Assembly (NCBI GenBank): GCA_963971285.1
Contig: OZ020246.1
Location: 9,407,217-9,471,216 of the forward strand
Direction: 5' to 3'
From: Astropecten irregularis
Lineage: Eukaryota > Echinodermata > Asteroidea > Paxillosida > Astropectinidae
DNA length: 64,000 nucleotides
Shown: positions 10,380 through 23,800 of the stretch, piece after piece
How positions within the stretch are numbered: the stretch's first letter is position 1
How the letters are laid out: each line of letters begins with the position of its first letter
Made by a program: the position numbers and the translations under genes
Notes under the pieces: model-generated
What the model was told of the DNA's origin: nothing
The model's input: the letters and a program-made list of their open reading frames with translations, nothing else
The model's database searches: none

Positions 10380-11822
10380 GACTCTATTAAGACTCGTGTT
10401 GCATTTACAGGGATCGATTTCAATAAAAAATATGAAGATCAACAATATAACATGCATTTGTAGAGGATAACAGATGTGCAACTTGACTAATGTAATCAAA
10501 AACATCACCTCAACATCATGCCCAACCTTGAGAAATAATCCATCTGCCACGAACAGGAATCCTGCAACCAAGAAATCCATTTTCCATTTGGATAATTCCA
10601 CCAGATTTTTGACAAAATCAAACTTCATGGCATTTGCCCAGATTTTGTCTACCTGAAGCTTTTTCCTCTGAATTAAACGTACCCATGTAAACTGACCTTG
10701 TTAAAAAAGTTTTTTTAACAATTAAAAAAATAACCAAATTTTAAAAACAAAAAGAACAAAATTTCAAAAGTTATGGAAACAGGCTTTTATACATATCATA
10801 CATCTAGAATGCCCAACAAAGTAGTAAGAAAAATATGTTACAGTCAGGGTTTGAAAAAAAAAATTCTCAAACTTATTTCCAAATAAGCAGCTGCTAAAAA
10901 ATCAGCACAAATTTGTACCTCTCTTTGCAGACAATACGGCAAAAAAACACCAAATTCTTCAGCAAAATAACAAAGAATACTGTTTTGTTCAACATGGCAA
11001 CTGGTCATTATCATTATCAAAGAATGCAGAAAAGAAATTCTAAATGTCAATTTAAAATTCATTAATAAAAATCAATGTTAATAAAAAAAGACATCATCAA
11101 AGAATGAAATGTGATTGTTAAGTGAACTATGAACACATATATGGGTTGATATTCTTCAAATTTGAATATTTGTGATGATAACAATGTTTTCACAGACTCA
11201 CAACAAGTAAGCCCTTACAAATGTTTAAAATGAGGAAAACAAAAAGTGGTAAGTGGGGAATTTCAGAGGCATGTCTTGTGTTAAAAAAAATCCAGTTTGG
11301 AGAAAAGGGACTTTTTAAGAAAGAACTTTAATACTGGAAAACATGTCCAATTGCCATGTATTTATGAATCAAAGGAATTTAAGACATCAAATAGTCAAAA
11401 TAAAAATGAATAAAAAACCCAAATAATTTCAAAATTTATACTTCAACAGACTTTCCTGAAGACTTAAAAATAATATCATGAAACAAATAAGGAAATAAAT
11501 TCCTTTTAAGAAATAAGGTTACACCCAGATAGAATTCTGAATTTCCATCACAACAAGACATTTTTCCCAACAATTTCTGCTGAATATGTTTGAAGAGTCC
11601 AAACATAATCTGGATTTTTTTTTTCACTCAACATGATTACAATTTCATTTGGCTTTTAAAAAAATACATATCAGTTTTGATATCTACAAAAACAAGAGAA
11701 AACAAAACCAGGAAATTTGTGCTGGAAATAACCATCAATCCAATTTTTTTCCTCCAGTTTTGATAAAAAAGAAAAAGGAATAAAAATCAAACAAAACAAA
11801 GCATAACAACAAAAACGCTTTT
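10380..11822. other. Downstream flank of the RBL gene
   Basis: AT-rich, with A-runs on the plus strand. It may include the RBL 3' UTR on the minus strand. No conserved coding segment or repeat was recognised. Confidence 0.35.
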
Positions 11823-11828
11823 TTTATT
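11823..11828 (-). terminator. Candidate polyadenylation signal for the RBL gene
   Basis: TTTATT on the plus strand gives AATAAA on the minus strand, about 40 bp after the RBL stop codon. It is the only AATAAA I found in the first 1.4 kb downstream. If used, the 3' UTR would be unusually short, so a more distal variant signal is possible. Confidence 0.3.
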
Positions 11829-11864
11829 TTATGGGAGGCTTTGTTTTTTTTCTTTCCAGCATCC

Positions 11865-14800
11865 TCACCGGTCAGATTTCAGGCTGTTCAGTCGCTGGGC
11901 CAGTCTATTGGGTTCCAAGCATATCCGCTTTGGGGAGCTCTCGTTGTTGTCTCCGAGGGGTAAGACTCTCTTCGGCGTCTGCCGTTCACCGCCCAGTTTG
12001 ATCATGTTGTTGATTTCACGCAGGTTCTGTGGGCCAAGAATATTCAGTAGCTATCATTACTGATCACTTCTATTTCTTCTTTCAGGCTAAATAAATACTC
12101 AATGAAAATGTTTACAAACTTTGTTTCTTAACAGACCACTCTTAAAGGTATATCATACTTTGGTTTTTGTAAAAGAAAGCAGATTCTTGAGCAAAAATAT
12201 CGTTAAGATACAGTAACAGTCATGTGTGAAATTTTCAGGCCCATTTACAAATATCAAAATTGTTTTGGCAATTGGTTTTACTCTTTTTCAGGTAGAGAAA
12301 TTTTAACGGTATGTTTCTTCCATCAACATTTTTATACCCTGTAAGGTATAGGTAAATCTGTGAAGATTTCTGTTTTGGTATGCTACCTAGGTATGATACT
12401 ACCTTTAAGCTAAATGCAAATACCCTAAGTGTATGAAGGAAAATGTTTCAAAGTATCAGTTCTTCTTCTTTATTCTCATGCTATTTATTTCATACTTTGT
12501 GATTGTATAGGTTTTTAAGCCTTTACATGACACAGATTTACCCATGACATATGTTGTTAAAAGATTATTATCAGAGAAACCTCGGATTGCAATATTGAAA
12601 ACTGGCATGCTTTATTTTTGTGGAAAGAGTCAACAAAAATACTCCAGAAGATGGCCAGAGTATACTGGCTGGAACTTGAGTTAACCTTTTGAGAGCCACC
12701 CCAAATTCACAAAAGAGATATGTCACATTTTGTTACCGCAAACCTACTAAATGTACTTCCACCATGCATAGCCTCAAATCTAAGTTAAACAAAATTACCA
12801 AAACTTTTACAAATATGTATTAGCAATGGTAATGCCATTCCAATGGGAGACTTTTGGAGAGTCAGGCTTGAGTGATCAGCACACGCGCAATACAACGCGC
12901 GCATGCTCACAATTGCGCAAGCATGGTTTGCGCGTGCGCTGTTGACTCAAGACCGACTCTCCAAAAGTCTCCCATTCCAGGCTCATCAAGACATCACCTA
13001 GAGATAGAAACATGGACAAACAGACAAAACAACCTACCTTGGCAGGACTCTTGTTGATGTAATACAGCATGCCCTTGTTGGGGCTTGTGGGGATGGAGTT
13101 AGAGTGAGGACTGATGTACAGCTCGTGCCGGCTGGACACCCGGCGTGGTGATGCCGGATGTGTCCTGATGACGGGCATGGGAGACAGTGAGGGCGCTTCC
13201 AGCGTATCCTGACTGCCCTCGGTCGGAGTGAAACGCAATGCGAAGCCCTGAATCTTCTTCACATAAACCTACAGAAGGCAAACAAAGGAGAAACTTCAGT
13301 CCAAAGTGAGCAAATAAAACAAATGTACACCACTACCAATTATGCAAGTGTGAAAGACAATGTGGTACAATTCTGCAAAGAAACTTGGGCTCTATTAGGA
13401 TTCAAACCTGAAGCTCCTGTTTTTTGGTACAAGACCTTTTCATCACCAAGCTAATAGATGGAGCCACTTGCTGCAGCTGTATGTGTGGTTTCGGCAGTGG
13501 TTTCATCGATCAAGCAGAAGTCAAAATGTTCACCAAAGGAAATCTACAATGAAAACTGTTTTCTTCATTTTGTTTCTGCTTACCGAGTTGTAGAAGGTGA
13601 TGAGATCTCCTCTATCCTCCTCTTCAAAGGTTGAACTGGTGCCAGCCATGCGGGTAGGGGTAGGCGGGGCACTGCTGGGATGTGGAATGGGCAGGGTGCT
13701 GGCTGATCGCATTCTCAGTGAATGAGGATTGGGGTTTGTCTCAACTGCAGAAATAAACAAAAGGAGTCAGAAACGGGTCATCAAAATGAAATGTTTCGGT
13801 GAACACAGTCTGCTATCAATGGTGCTTTGCATTCATGACGTTACTTTTGATTTCAATTTTAAAGGGTCTTGCAAACTAGCTCAAATTCGCTGTCGTTTGT
13901 AAGCTATGGCTGTTTATTGAAACCTTCATTCAAGCTCTTGCTCGTGCTTCAGGCTCATCTCAAAGCATAAACTAAAGATTTTGTGCTGTCAAGGAAGTTG
14001 GGGTCTGTTTTCTTGTTCAATATAGATTATTAAACCAAAGGCTTACATACTGGTGCCTTTTACTTCGAACCTAATGTTGGGCTGAGCCTCTACGATCTTA
14101 TACCAACCTTTTTGCTTGTCGGCATCAGGTGAGCTCTGGCGTGATCCGTTGCTGCCGTTGGCCGATTCAGGTCGCTGTCTGCGGTCCTGAAGTAGCACGC
14201 TGCGGTAGACATGGCTCTGGGCCTGAGGTTGGCGCCGGTAGGCCTTCATGATGTCTTGGAACTTCTGATCTTCCTTGGTTACCTGCAGGAAAAAACCAAG
14301 AGTTTCTTTTAAAATAAAAAAGGCATACAAACTTGCACGAGATCAGTAATCCTGATGATCCGGATACCATTTTAGCATGTCCTATATGGGACGTGGATCT
14401 GCAAGATCACTGATCGCGTGCTGAAACAAACAAGCCCTAGATTTCTCTTAAACAGGGAATGCTAACAGATACAGAAATCATATTGTACTCAGAAGAACTA
14501 TCCTCAAACAATGTGAAGTTCTACAACTTTCAACAAGTGTTGGGAAGAGGGGATTGTGTCGGTCAATCTTAAGTACCTTGCACATGAGGTATATTGCACA
14601 CATGATCAGCTGGTCAAGATGCCTGTCCTTCATCATGTCCACATGCTTGGTCAGTGAGTGCTCGATGCACGTCCAGGTTTTACGACGGAGGTCATCGCTG
14701 ATACTGAGCTTGTGGGTCAGGTCTAGCAGACGAACGTTAACTAAGTGGAAGACCTGCAAAGGAAAACCCCACAAAAGAACTTTTTAACCTTTGTCCGGAA

Positions 14801-17800
14801 AAGAAGTACCTTCAATAAACAAAAGCTGCTGACACAAAGAGATGCAATATCAAAGTTGTTTTTTTTTTTAAGTAAAAGGTCTTTGTTAAAATTGCATCCT
14901 CATCAGCGAAAATGTACATAATACACCCTAGAATTAGTGCATTCATCCAGTAACTTCATCAGAAGCAACCTTTAGATACTCACACTATTTAATGCTATTA
15001 TGTAAAGTCAAACATTGTCAATTGAATAAGAGTGCGCACCTTTTTGACATCACAAATGTAGATTTACATCACTCCATCCAAATGGCAAACTGACAAGGTA
15101 TACCTCCATGATTGAACACTGAATTTGAAATGGATTGAGTTTTGGAAGTATTTACCTTTCGGAAGAAGAGACCAACTGACCCACTTCTCTTTGGCTTGTT
15201 GTGTACTGTGACAGCCGGATCGGCCTCTGCCGACTGACCGGTAGACGATGTCTTGGTGCCAGGCTCAACTTTGACTGGTGGAGATTTTGCAGCGGGTGAA
15301 AGGGAGGACTGTTGCGGAGACGGGGATGCACTTGGGTTGGAGGTCCCCGACCGTGGCGAGACAGCGGGCATGGTGGTGACTTTAATCGGGCTGGAAACAA
15401 ACTTGATTTTGCCGTCCTTATCCTTAATGCCTGGTGAAAGAAACCAAGATTGTGACAGAGAATGTTAATCTGCACGTCGTTCTCTTTGCAAGCACATCCA
15501 ATTCATACAATTTGAAAGAGTATTAAGTGGGATTTGAAGCTTTGCACGGAAGACGTTACACGAGGTAGAATGTTTGCAGATACACCATGTACTCTTTTGG
15601 GAAAAAGTGCGGTTCTCAAAAGAACTGTGAGTGTGCAGTCTTTAGGGTCATTCTTAATTGAGATAATGAAGATGATGCATCTAGAGCTTGGTTTGCAAAT
15701 TGTGTGTATGGTTTCTGGTGTAAGGTTCCCATCCATATGGAAGTTAACAGGTGGAGTGGATTCCAATTGGCAACCTGACCAAAGACTCCGGTACCTGTTT
15801 GATGGATGAAAACTGAATGTAGGTGCTAAAGTCCTTGGTTTCAGTCAAAATTGTCTCTGATCATAATGCGCAAAAACAACAGTAGCATTCACATACCTTG
15901 TATTGTCACTGTGACCGTCTGAGGTTGTGTCAGCGTTCTCTTGGGCTGTGTCAAGGTGATGGACTTGGGTTTGACACTGACCGTCACCCCGCTCTCCAGG
16001 GTGGTCTCTGAGAGGGACCGCTGGGCCCCCGCGCCATTAGCACGAGCCGCTGCATTCTCGGGGGATGTTGACAGGCACTCCTCTGAAGGGACAGCAACAG
16101 CAAACAGGCGACGCTTGGCACTGCCTGGGGACGGTGAGCTGAAGCGATCACGGGCAGAAGTAGGGGACTGGAGAAGGGCATCTGAGCAAGGGACTGGAAG
16201 GAAACATAAAATCAAAATCAATATCATCAATGTTTCAAATGAGAAGAATTGTCTACAGGGTCCGTCTGAATGCTCACAGGTAGGCTGTCACCTTGTCCAA
16301 AAATCAGGCGTGGTCTTAGAAAGATCACCTTGTCCAAAAATCAGGTGTGGTCTTAAAAAGAAGCACTGGACAAGAGATTTCAGAGAGGGGTCGAGGGAAG
16401 GGAGACGGGGAGAGTGCAGACAGGTTTAAGGGTCTTGGACAGGGAGTCACAGACAGGGTGTTAGGAATGGTGACAGGAAGGTGCAGGCCCATGTAGAATG
16501 AGAGCTGGGGTCTAACACTGGGCATTAGCTAAGGAGACAGATATTGAGGAAGGAGAATACAATATAGTCTAGGGTTCTCAGACGGAGTGTTAGGGAGAGA
16601 GATAATCAGGCATGTCCAGAATACTGGATATGGGGTAAAGAGACAAGACAACTTAAACCTGTTGAGAATACACATGAAGGTAGGACGAGACTGATGAGCA
16701 GACTATGAACCCATCTCCTACCTTTGTTGGCCGAGGGGTCGGAATCCATGAGCATCTGCACACGTCTGTGCATGACGGGCGAGCGGTATGGCTGGGGTCC
16801 AGCTCCGTTGGCCCGGGCTCCGTTTTCGGGCTGCTGTTGAATGCTGACATCCTCACAGGATGGAGGGCCTTCGCTGGACTCTCGAAGGGCCTCCCAGATT
16901 GGGGAGTCACTTCTCCAGGCACGGTCCTGCAGAATCTCCTCCTCTACCTGGAACCATGAAAGAAAGAGATGATAAATAACACCAGGGACAAATGAGTCAC
17001 AGAATTTAAACCATATTCATTACACCAACTGAGATAGGCGCTACCATTGCCAAACTTCTCTTAGAGCGTATTAAACAGTTTTCCCTTTATTCAAGAGTAT
17101 GGAATGGATTTCGCTAATGACAAAAACAGAAAGAGACATTTTCAATTTATACACAAAAGCTTATCTTGTTGTTAGGTTGATATAAACACAAATCTTCCTG
17201 CAAAATATTTCTCCCTAAAATACTGTCATCTTCAAGAAAACTGCATGACAACATCCAAAAACATATCAGCCACTTTTGAAAGCGGTAAGTTAAACAAACC
17301 AGGCAAATAAGATCAGATCTGAAGCAAATTATTACAAATTATTAGCAAGTTCCCTGGTATCCTTTTGCAGATGTACCAGCTAATTGCTTGCGTTGCAAAA
17401 TTATAAAGTATACCCACGTGATTAAGGTGCTTGACGATGTCTCGTGACAGGCCGTCTTCAGCACGCAACAGAAGTTCAATCACTTTGTAGAAGTGGAAGG
17501 CTGGTAACTCAAAGATTTCAAGGATCCACGGAAACGACCTAACAAGAAACAAAAATAATCAGCAATGCACTACTTAACCCTTTGCTCTCAAGATGTTAAA
17601 GTTCAAGTCAATCCATCCTTCCTATTCAGTTCATAAAAATGTCACCAGACTTCAACCACATAACATAAGTCTGCACTAAGTAATAAGATAAGTTACTCTT
17701 ATAAGAAAGTACATTCTAAAAACCGGAAGTTCTTTTTTTCCTCTTTGTTATCTAGAAAGGCCTGGGATGCACCTTGTTGAATGAGACCAGACACATGTTT

Positions 17801-20800
17801 ACGAAACTGAACAATTTAAGTAATTCTTTAAAGGTTCTGCGGTAAAACCATGTGAAATCTCTTTTGTGAGTATGGGGTGGCTCTGAAAAGAACCGGTTAA
17901 CTTGACATTCCAGCCAGTGTGCTCTGGCCATCTTTAGGAAATCATGCCGAAAATCCGAGTTATACTGAACAATTATTACAGTGCATTACAGTATGCAGGA
18001 ATGAAACCAGTTTCTGGAAAAGGCCACCAAAACACAAGGGACAACAAGCACCATAACCCATACAGATGTACCAGCCCACCAAGTCATTGACTTACTTTTG
18101 TGAGTTATAGGCATAGATGATGACCTCCAGACAGCAAGCAAGGAGAGACCGGTGGAAGATGTCATGGTCCAGTAACGACTGCAAACAAACAAACAAACAA
18201 ATCAACAGAGCTGAATAAGATTTCATGCTCGAGGGATGTACAATGCAAATAGTAAGACGTCCATCTTAAAGGTAAAATACTTTGGTTTTTGTCACAGAAA
18301 TGCAGATTCATGAGCAAAAAAATCAAGACAGATACAGTAACAGTCATCTGTGAAAATTTCAGTCCCATACGGTGCCCAATTTTCTAGGAAAACAGTCAAA
18401 AACAGCAACAGTATTTCTTTTCGGTCGATGTTTTACTCTTTTCTGGATAAATACAGCATTTCAGGTGAAAAAATTTTAACGGTATGTTTCTACCACCACC
18501 ATCTTCATACCCTGTAAGTTATACATAAATCTGAGAACATTTCTGTTTTGGCTTCTTAACAAAGTATGATACTACCTCTAAAATGAGTGCTTCTGAAAAG
18601 CCTTTATTATCTTGAGGGACGGGGAGGGAACAAGGATTGAAGCAGAGATAGGATTCCTCACCGATAGGTCTGTCTTGCCCTTTTGTTCAACCCTCCTCTT
18701 CTCACTGATGATGATGTTCTCTAGTGCCTTGTAGTACATCTTGATTGCCAACGTCAACCTCCGTTTGGCAAAGTCCAACGGACCTGCCCCATCATCCTAC
18801 ACAAGAACAAAGAAAAGGTCAAAGGAACATTCACAACTTTGAATCACTTGCAGAGATGATTGACCAAATTTTGGATGTGAAGTTTATAAAGGTGAAGATC
18901 TGTCTTTCATCTGCAAATTCTTAAGGCAATTGAATGTTCTTCTTTTATTTTTGTCCCCAAAGCTTTCCAAACAAGGCCATGAGTACCAAAGTTCCTGGAC
19001 GAACGTATACAAGCGATGGGTGAAGATACTACCTTGTTACTCTGTAATTAATGTATCTTGACGTTGCACTGGGATATAACCCATTAACCAGTTAGCATAA
19101 GACCTCAATGAGAAGAAGCACATGTAGATCGTCAAGTACAACCACAATAAAAAAAAGACGTGTCTAGTCACCTGCGTGTATCTCTGGCAGAACACCTCCC
19201 CCATGTCCCTGATGCGACTCACGATGGACTCCGTCACGTCCTGACTGCACTCGCTGAGCACGGCTTGCAGTTCTTCGCTGGGGCTTGCTTTGCGGCCCGC
19301 CAACAGGGCCTGGAGGCGGCTGACTGTCTGGGTGGCCGTAGAGACCGGCGTGATGCTCGGGTCCTTCTCCTTGAGGTAGTGCCTGCCGGTGAGTGGGGTC
19401 TGGGGGCAGAGGGTTTTCACCTGTCATGGAAGATGGGGGGAAAAACGGAATAAAGGATATCAACCAAGGTCAAGACCCACTACCCTTCAGCTGAGAGTGA
19501 AGCCCTTGCTTCTTTCACTTCCTCCTCAGAATGCACTCCATTTTCACAAGAAAAAAACAATGACGCCTTAGTTCTCTGTAGCTTATCACTCTGGTAATTT
19601 ATCTCCGCCTACTGTCTCGATTCTACCATACTGTAACACAGTAATTAAGTATGGAATAATAACCCAAACCCTTACAATCTAAACCTCTTGGATGTCCTGT
19701 TTCAGAAAAACCTTAAATTCAAATTCAAAACCTACACTTCAAAAACAAAGAATTGAATTGTATTCTAAATTTGTTTATACCAACTCTAGGGCCTTTCCCA
19801 AAACCACAGCTTTGGCTAAGGCTCTGTGTACCTGTTTGCATTCCTTAAAGGAAAGGGCTGGTGAGCTTATAAGCCAAAGACAAAGTTGTGGCTTTGAAAA
19901 GAGCAAAGTACGACATTGTTGAATTTCTACCTATGGGTGAGACCCTACCTTCTCTATGTACTGAGGCAGGTTACGTTTAGCCTGCATCTTCTCTCTCAGA
20001 CTAGTTGCCTGCTTCATGGCCGGGGACTTGGCTGGGGTGCCTATTTCCTCATCGGCATCGTCGCTCAGGAAGATTCGCTCGTCAAAGTCTCCCTTCGTCA
20101 AAACGTACTCCTCATACTGCTTGTTAATGCTTTTACTGTGAACCAAAAGATGTAAAATTGTATTAATCTTTAACCCTACTAGGACCAATTCCACGGCACT
20201 GCTTAGCACAACAATTTTATAATCATGACATTTTTGTCTTAATAAAAACAGGATTAACAACCAAATTTCCATGTGTTGTGTATCACTTGTGAATGTTCTT
20301 CGGCTGTTGTTGACTGACCATGAATATCAAATGGAATCTATGTTGGTCTATTTTATTGAGCAAGACAGTTTGTGCTAAGCAATTTTTTGTGCTTAGCAGC
20401 TCCATGAAATTGGCCCCAGAGACTAGATATATCTTTTGGGCCTGAAACAGAGGACTATGTCAAACTTCAAATCCTCGGGCAGAAGGGAATGTCACTCTTG
20501 CATGGGTTCTGCCAAACAATGTCAAACTCAAAAACCCTTCACCTGAAGTGAAGTGGAAGGGATGTATTCTTCTCTGCATTGATAGAAATGTTTCCAAGTC
20601 TTCCTACGCCATAGTTCTAAGCCACTGATATCACCAAGAATCAAGTGTCATCCTCAAATACCCAAAATTATAACTACAAACGTGAGAAAATGAAATGAAA
20701 GCTCTGATTTTTCAAGGTCTTTATAAGAAATGACTGCAGTCTGTAACCCACCTGTTCAGGTCAAAGTTGCTTACATCTAGCAGACCTGTCAGCTTCTCCA

Positions 20801-23800
20801 AGTTTCCCTTGAGAACCTGAACAGAAAAAGAAGAATATGGGAGCATTAAGACCCTGCGACTGCAGGTACCAAGAACAGACAGTGGACCACATCACTGAAT
20901 CCTGCCCTCAACACCGGCCACCAAATGGCGAACATGGCATCGCTGTCCTGGATAACAACACAAGGACATGGCTTTCCTCAACCAATAATAATAATAATAA
21001 TAAACCGTTTTTATATAGCGCATATCACAATCAACGTATGACGTCTCTATGCGCGTATTACTATTATCCCTGGTCATTGGGCTACAATTATTACATTCCT
21101 GAAACAATCTCAACTCCCTGGGGAGTAAACAGCCCTGGCTGCCGTATTCAGCGCACAGAGGCTAATCAAACCACAAAGCCATTTCTACCCTCGCAGGTAC
21201 CCATTTACACCTGGGTGAAGAGGAACAATATGTTACAAAGCGTCTTGCCCAAGGACGCAAGCACCATTAACCCACGGCTGGATTCGAACCCACAATCTGT
21301 AGATTGACCACAATACTTTGAGTTCAACACGCCAGACCGCTAGGCCACAGCACTCCACCAAGTTGCAGTTGTGAAGAGGGGAAGCTCACGAGCAAACGAA
21401 AGAAGAAGATACTGCTCTTTGGTCAATTACAAATAAACATAATTGGAAAAACAATTATAATTATGAATACAGTTTTAATTCTGATAATTTTACATTCACT
21501 TCCTGTAAGGGCTCACATTACGGCTGTAACTTTTGCAATCATTTTGTTGTGAAACAATGACATAATTCTGAACTTTGATGAGAAACTCATTCCAAGTATA
21601 GTATACTTCCTCGGACATTAAAAATCAAGGGGTGTAGGCAGAAATTGCATTGCTGAGCACTAGGTACTCAAGGCCTCTTAATCTGTTAAGGAGACCATTG
21701 ATCTTGTTTCAGTGTTAGGAACCGGCCCTGTCATGTGTTCTTATGAAGCCCTCTCCTCTTTTACTGCATTACAAACAAAACACAGATGAGTTTCTGAAGT
21801 GTTTTTTCTTCCTCCTTTTTGAGGGGACCTTACCTTGCTTTCGATGAGTTTGCGGATGTGTGGTTTCCACCAGTGCTCTTTGATGCCCTTAGCCTCTAGG
21901 ACGAGACCGTCGTGAAGTTCACACAGCCGGTCAATGATGCATGGAGGCTCTTGGGGCACTGCGTAGTTACGACTTGAATAGTTCTCTGGAAGACCTGTTC
22001 AAAATTTGAAAATACGAAAATGAAAAAAAATGACAGCCGATGCATAGCTTGTTTTTACAAGGCAAATTACATACGTTGGTAATTCCATCACAGTGAGGTG
22101 AATTTGTGAATTCTTCTTGATTTTTCCTATTTAAGGAGCAGACATTCTAATTTGAAGAGCAAATATGAATGCAAGGATATTACATGAAACGTCCGTAACT
22201 ATGCTATGCCAGACTCGGAGACTTACTGTCAAGCAAATCTTAAGGAGGGACCCTAACAGTACTTAAATCAAAGGCCAAATCATGATGCCATCAACACAGT
22301 TCCAACCATATGATTAATGCTCAGGGCCACCATTTTATAATTTGGTATTTGAAAAACATAATTTCGGAATTTTCTGAAAACGTTTTACTCCTTCGTCTTA
22401 GGAGTGACATGCTAAGAATAATCCTGATCCAACATGAGTCACTAATGGCAGACGTTGAGGCAGTTACATTTCATAAGACATCCCAAAACCGAGGGAATTT
22501 TTTCGAGGCACACATTACACTTTCATCACTGCATATTGACTACAAAAAAAATAATAAAAATAAATTAATAAAATAGAACAATTACTGATGCAAAAAAACA
22601 CAGAATAATAACACTACAGACTGTTTTTCCTTCTTATGGCAAATGATCGCACATTCCAACTCAGTGTCGGCTACGTCACACCACACCAGACAACAATGTC
22701 TCTCTGTGCAATGCATACATACATACATACATAGTATCCATGTGCTCAACCTACAATCTGTGGTTGAGTTCTATAGTGCAGGAATAGACTACAGAAAAAA
22801 AGCACCTTGATGAGTAATGAAACATTGCGCAATAATTTAGGGGTAGTACGGTATTAAACTATGGAGACTGTCATCTCATGTTCACAGATCTTTCTGCGTT
22901 CGCTGCCATTGCCCTGCTACTGATGGTATTAATTATCATTAAAGATGCCATGTCTATATACGTTTGGTTGAAAGTTGTGGTCTGAAATCTTAATATTCAT
23001 CAGAATTATACTAAAACCACAATTTCCTTTTGAAATACTGTCCGATTAAAGACGGGTCTGCATTTGAAAACCTTTAAAAAATTGCACCAGCTGATTTGAT
23101 TGAACTAACTTAGATAAACGCAAACTAATATGAGACTTTTGGAGAGTCGGTCTTGAGTCAACAGCACACGCGCAATACAATGCGTGCATGCTCACAATTG
23201 CGCAAGCATGGTTTGCGCATGCGCTGTTGACTCAAGACCGACTCTCCAAAAGTCTCCCATTATTTGCTATCATCTCGAAAATGTGAACAATGATTTTGAT
23301 GAAATTCACAGGTTAGTTTTGTAATATGCATTTTGAAACAGGGGTCAATTTCATAAAGCTGCTTTTAAGCACAAAAATTGCTTAAGCAAGAAAAGTCTTC
23401 CTTGATCAAACATGACAACCAACCAAGTTTTCATGTGGTGTTTACTACTTTTGACTTGTATCAAGCCATTGTTTGCTGAGCATAACATCCAGAATGAGTT
23501 TTGGCTGGCATACTGATTTACCAAGGTTTTTGGTGTTTAAAAGCAAATTTTGGTGCTTAAGCAGCTCTATGAAAATTGGCCCCTGTGTATTTAAGTCATT
23601 GTACATAGTATGGTACAGCCTTTCCTGCTAGTAGTGACACCACAGGCTCAATATTTGGCATAAATGACCTGAATCAGAAACTAAACCTTTATCATAAATC
23701 AAGTCCAAGAAACTTGGATCTCTCTGTAAATTCTCATCACTTTCAGATCAACAAACGACTATCCATACAGCAAAACCATATCAATAATAATAGAAATCAG

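Noticed and set aside
20837..21307. 156-residue plus-strand open frame
   Set aside because: Most of it is the antisense strand of the SINE at 20983-21363.
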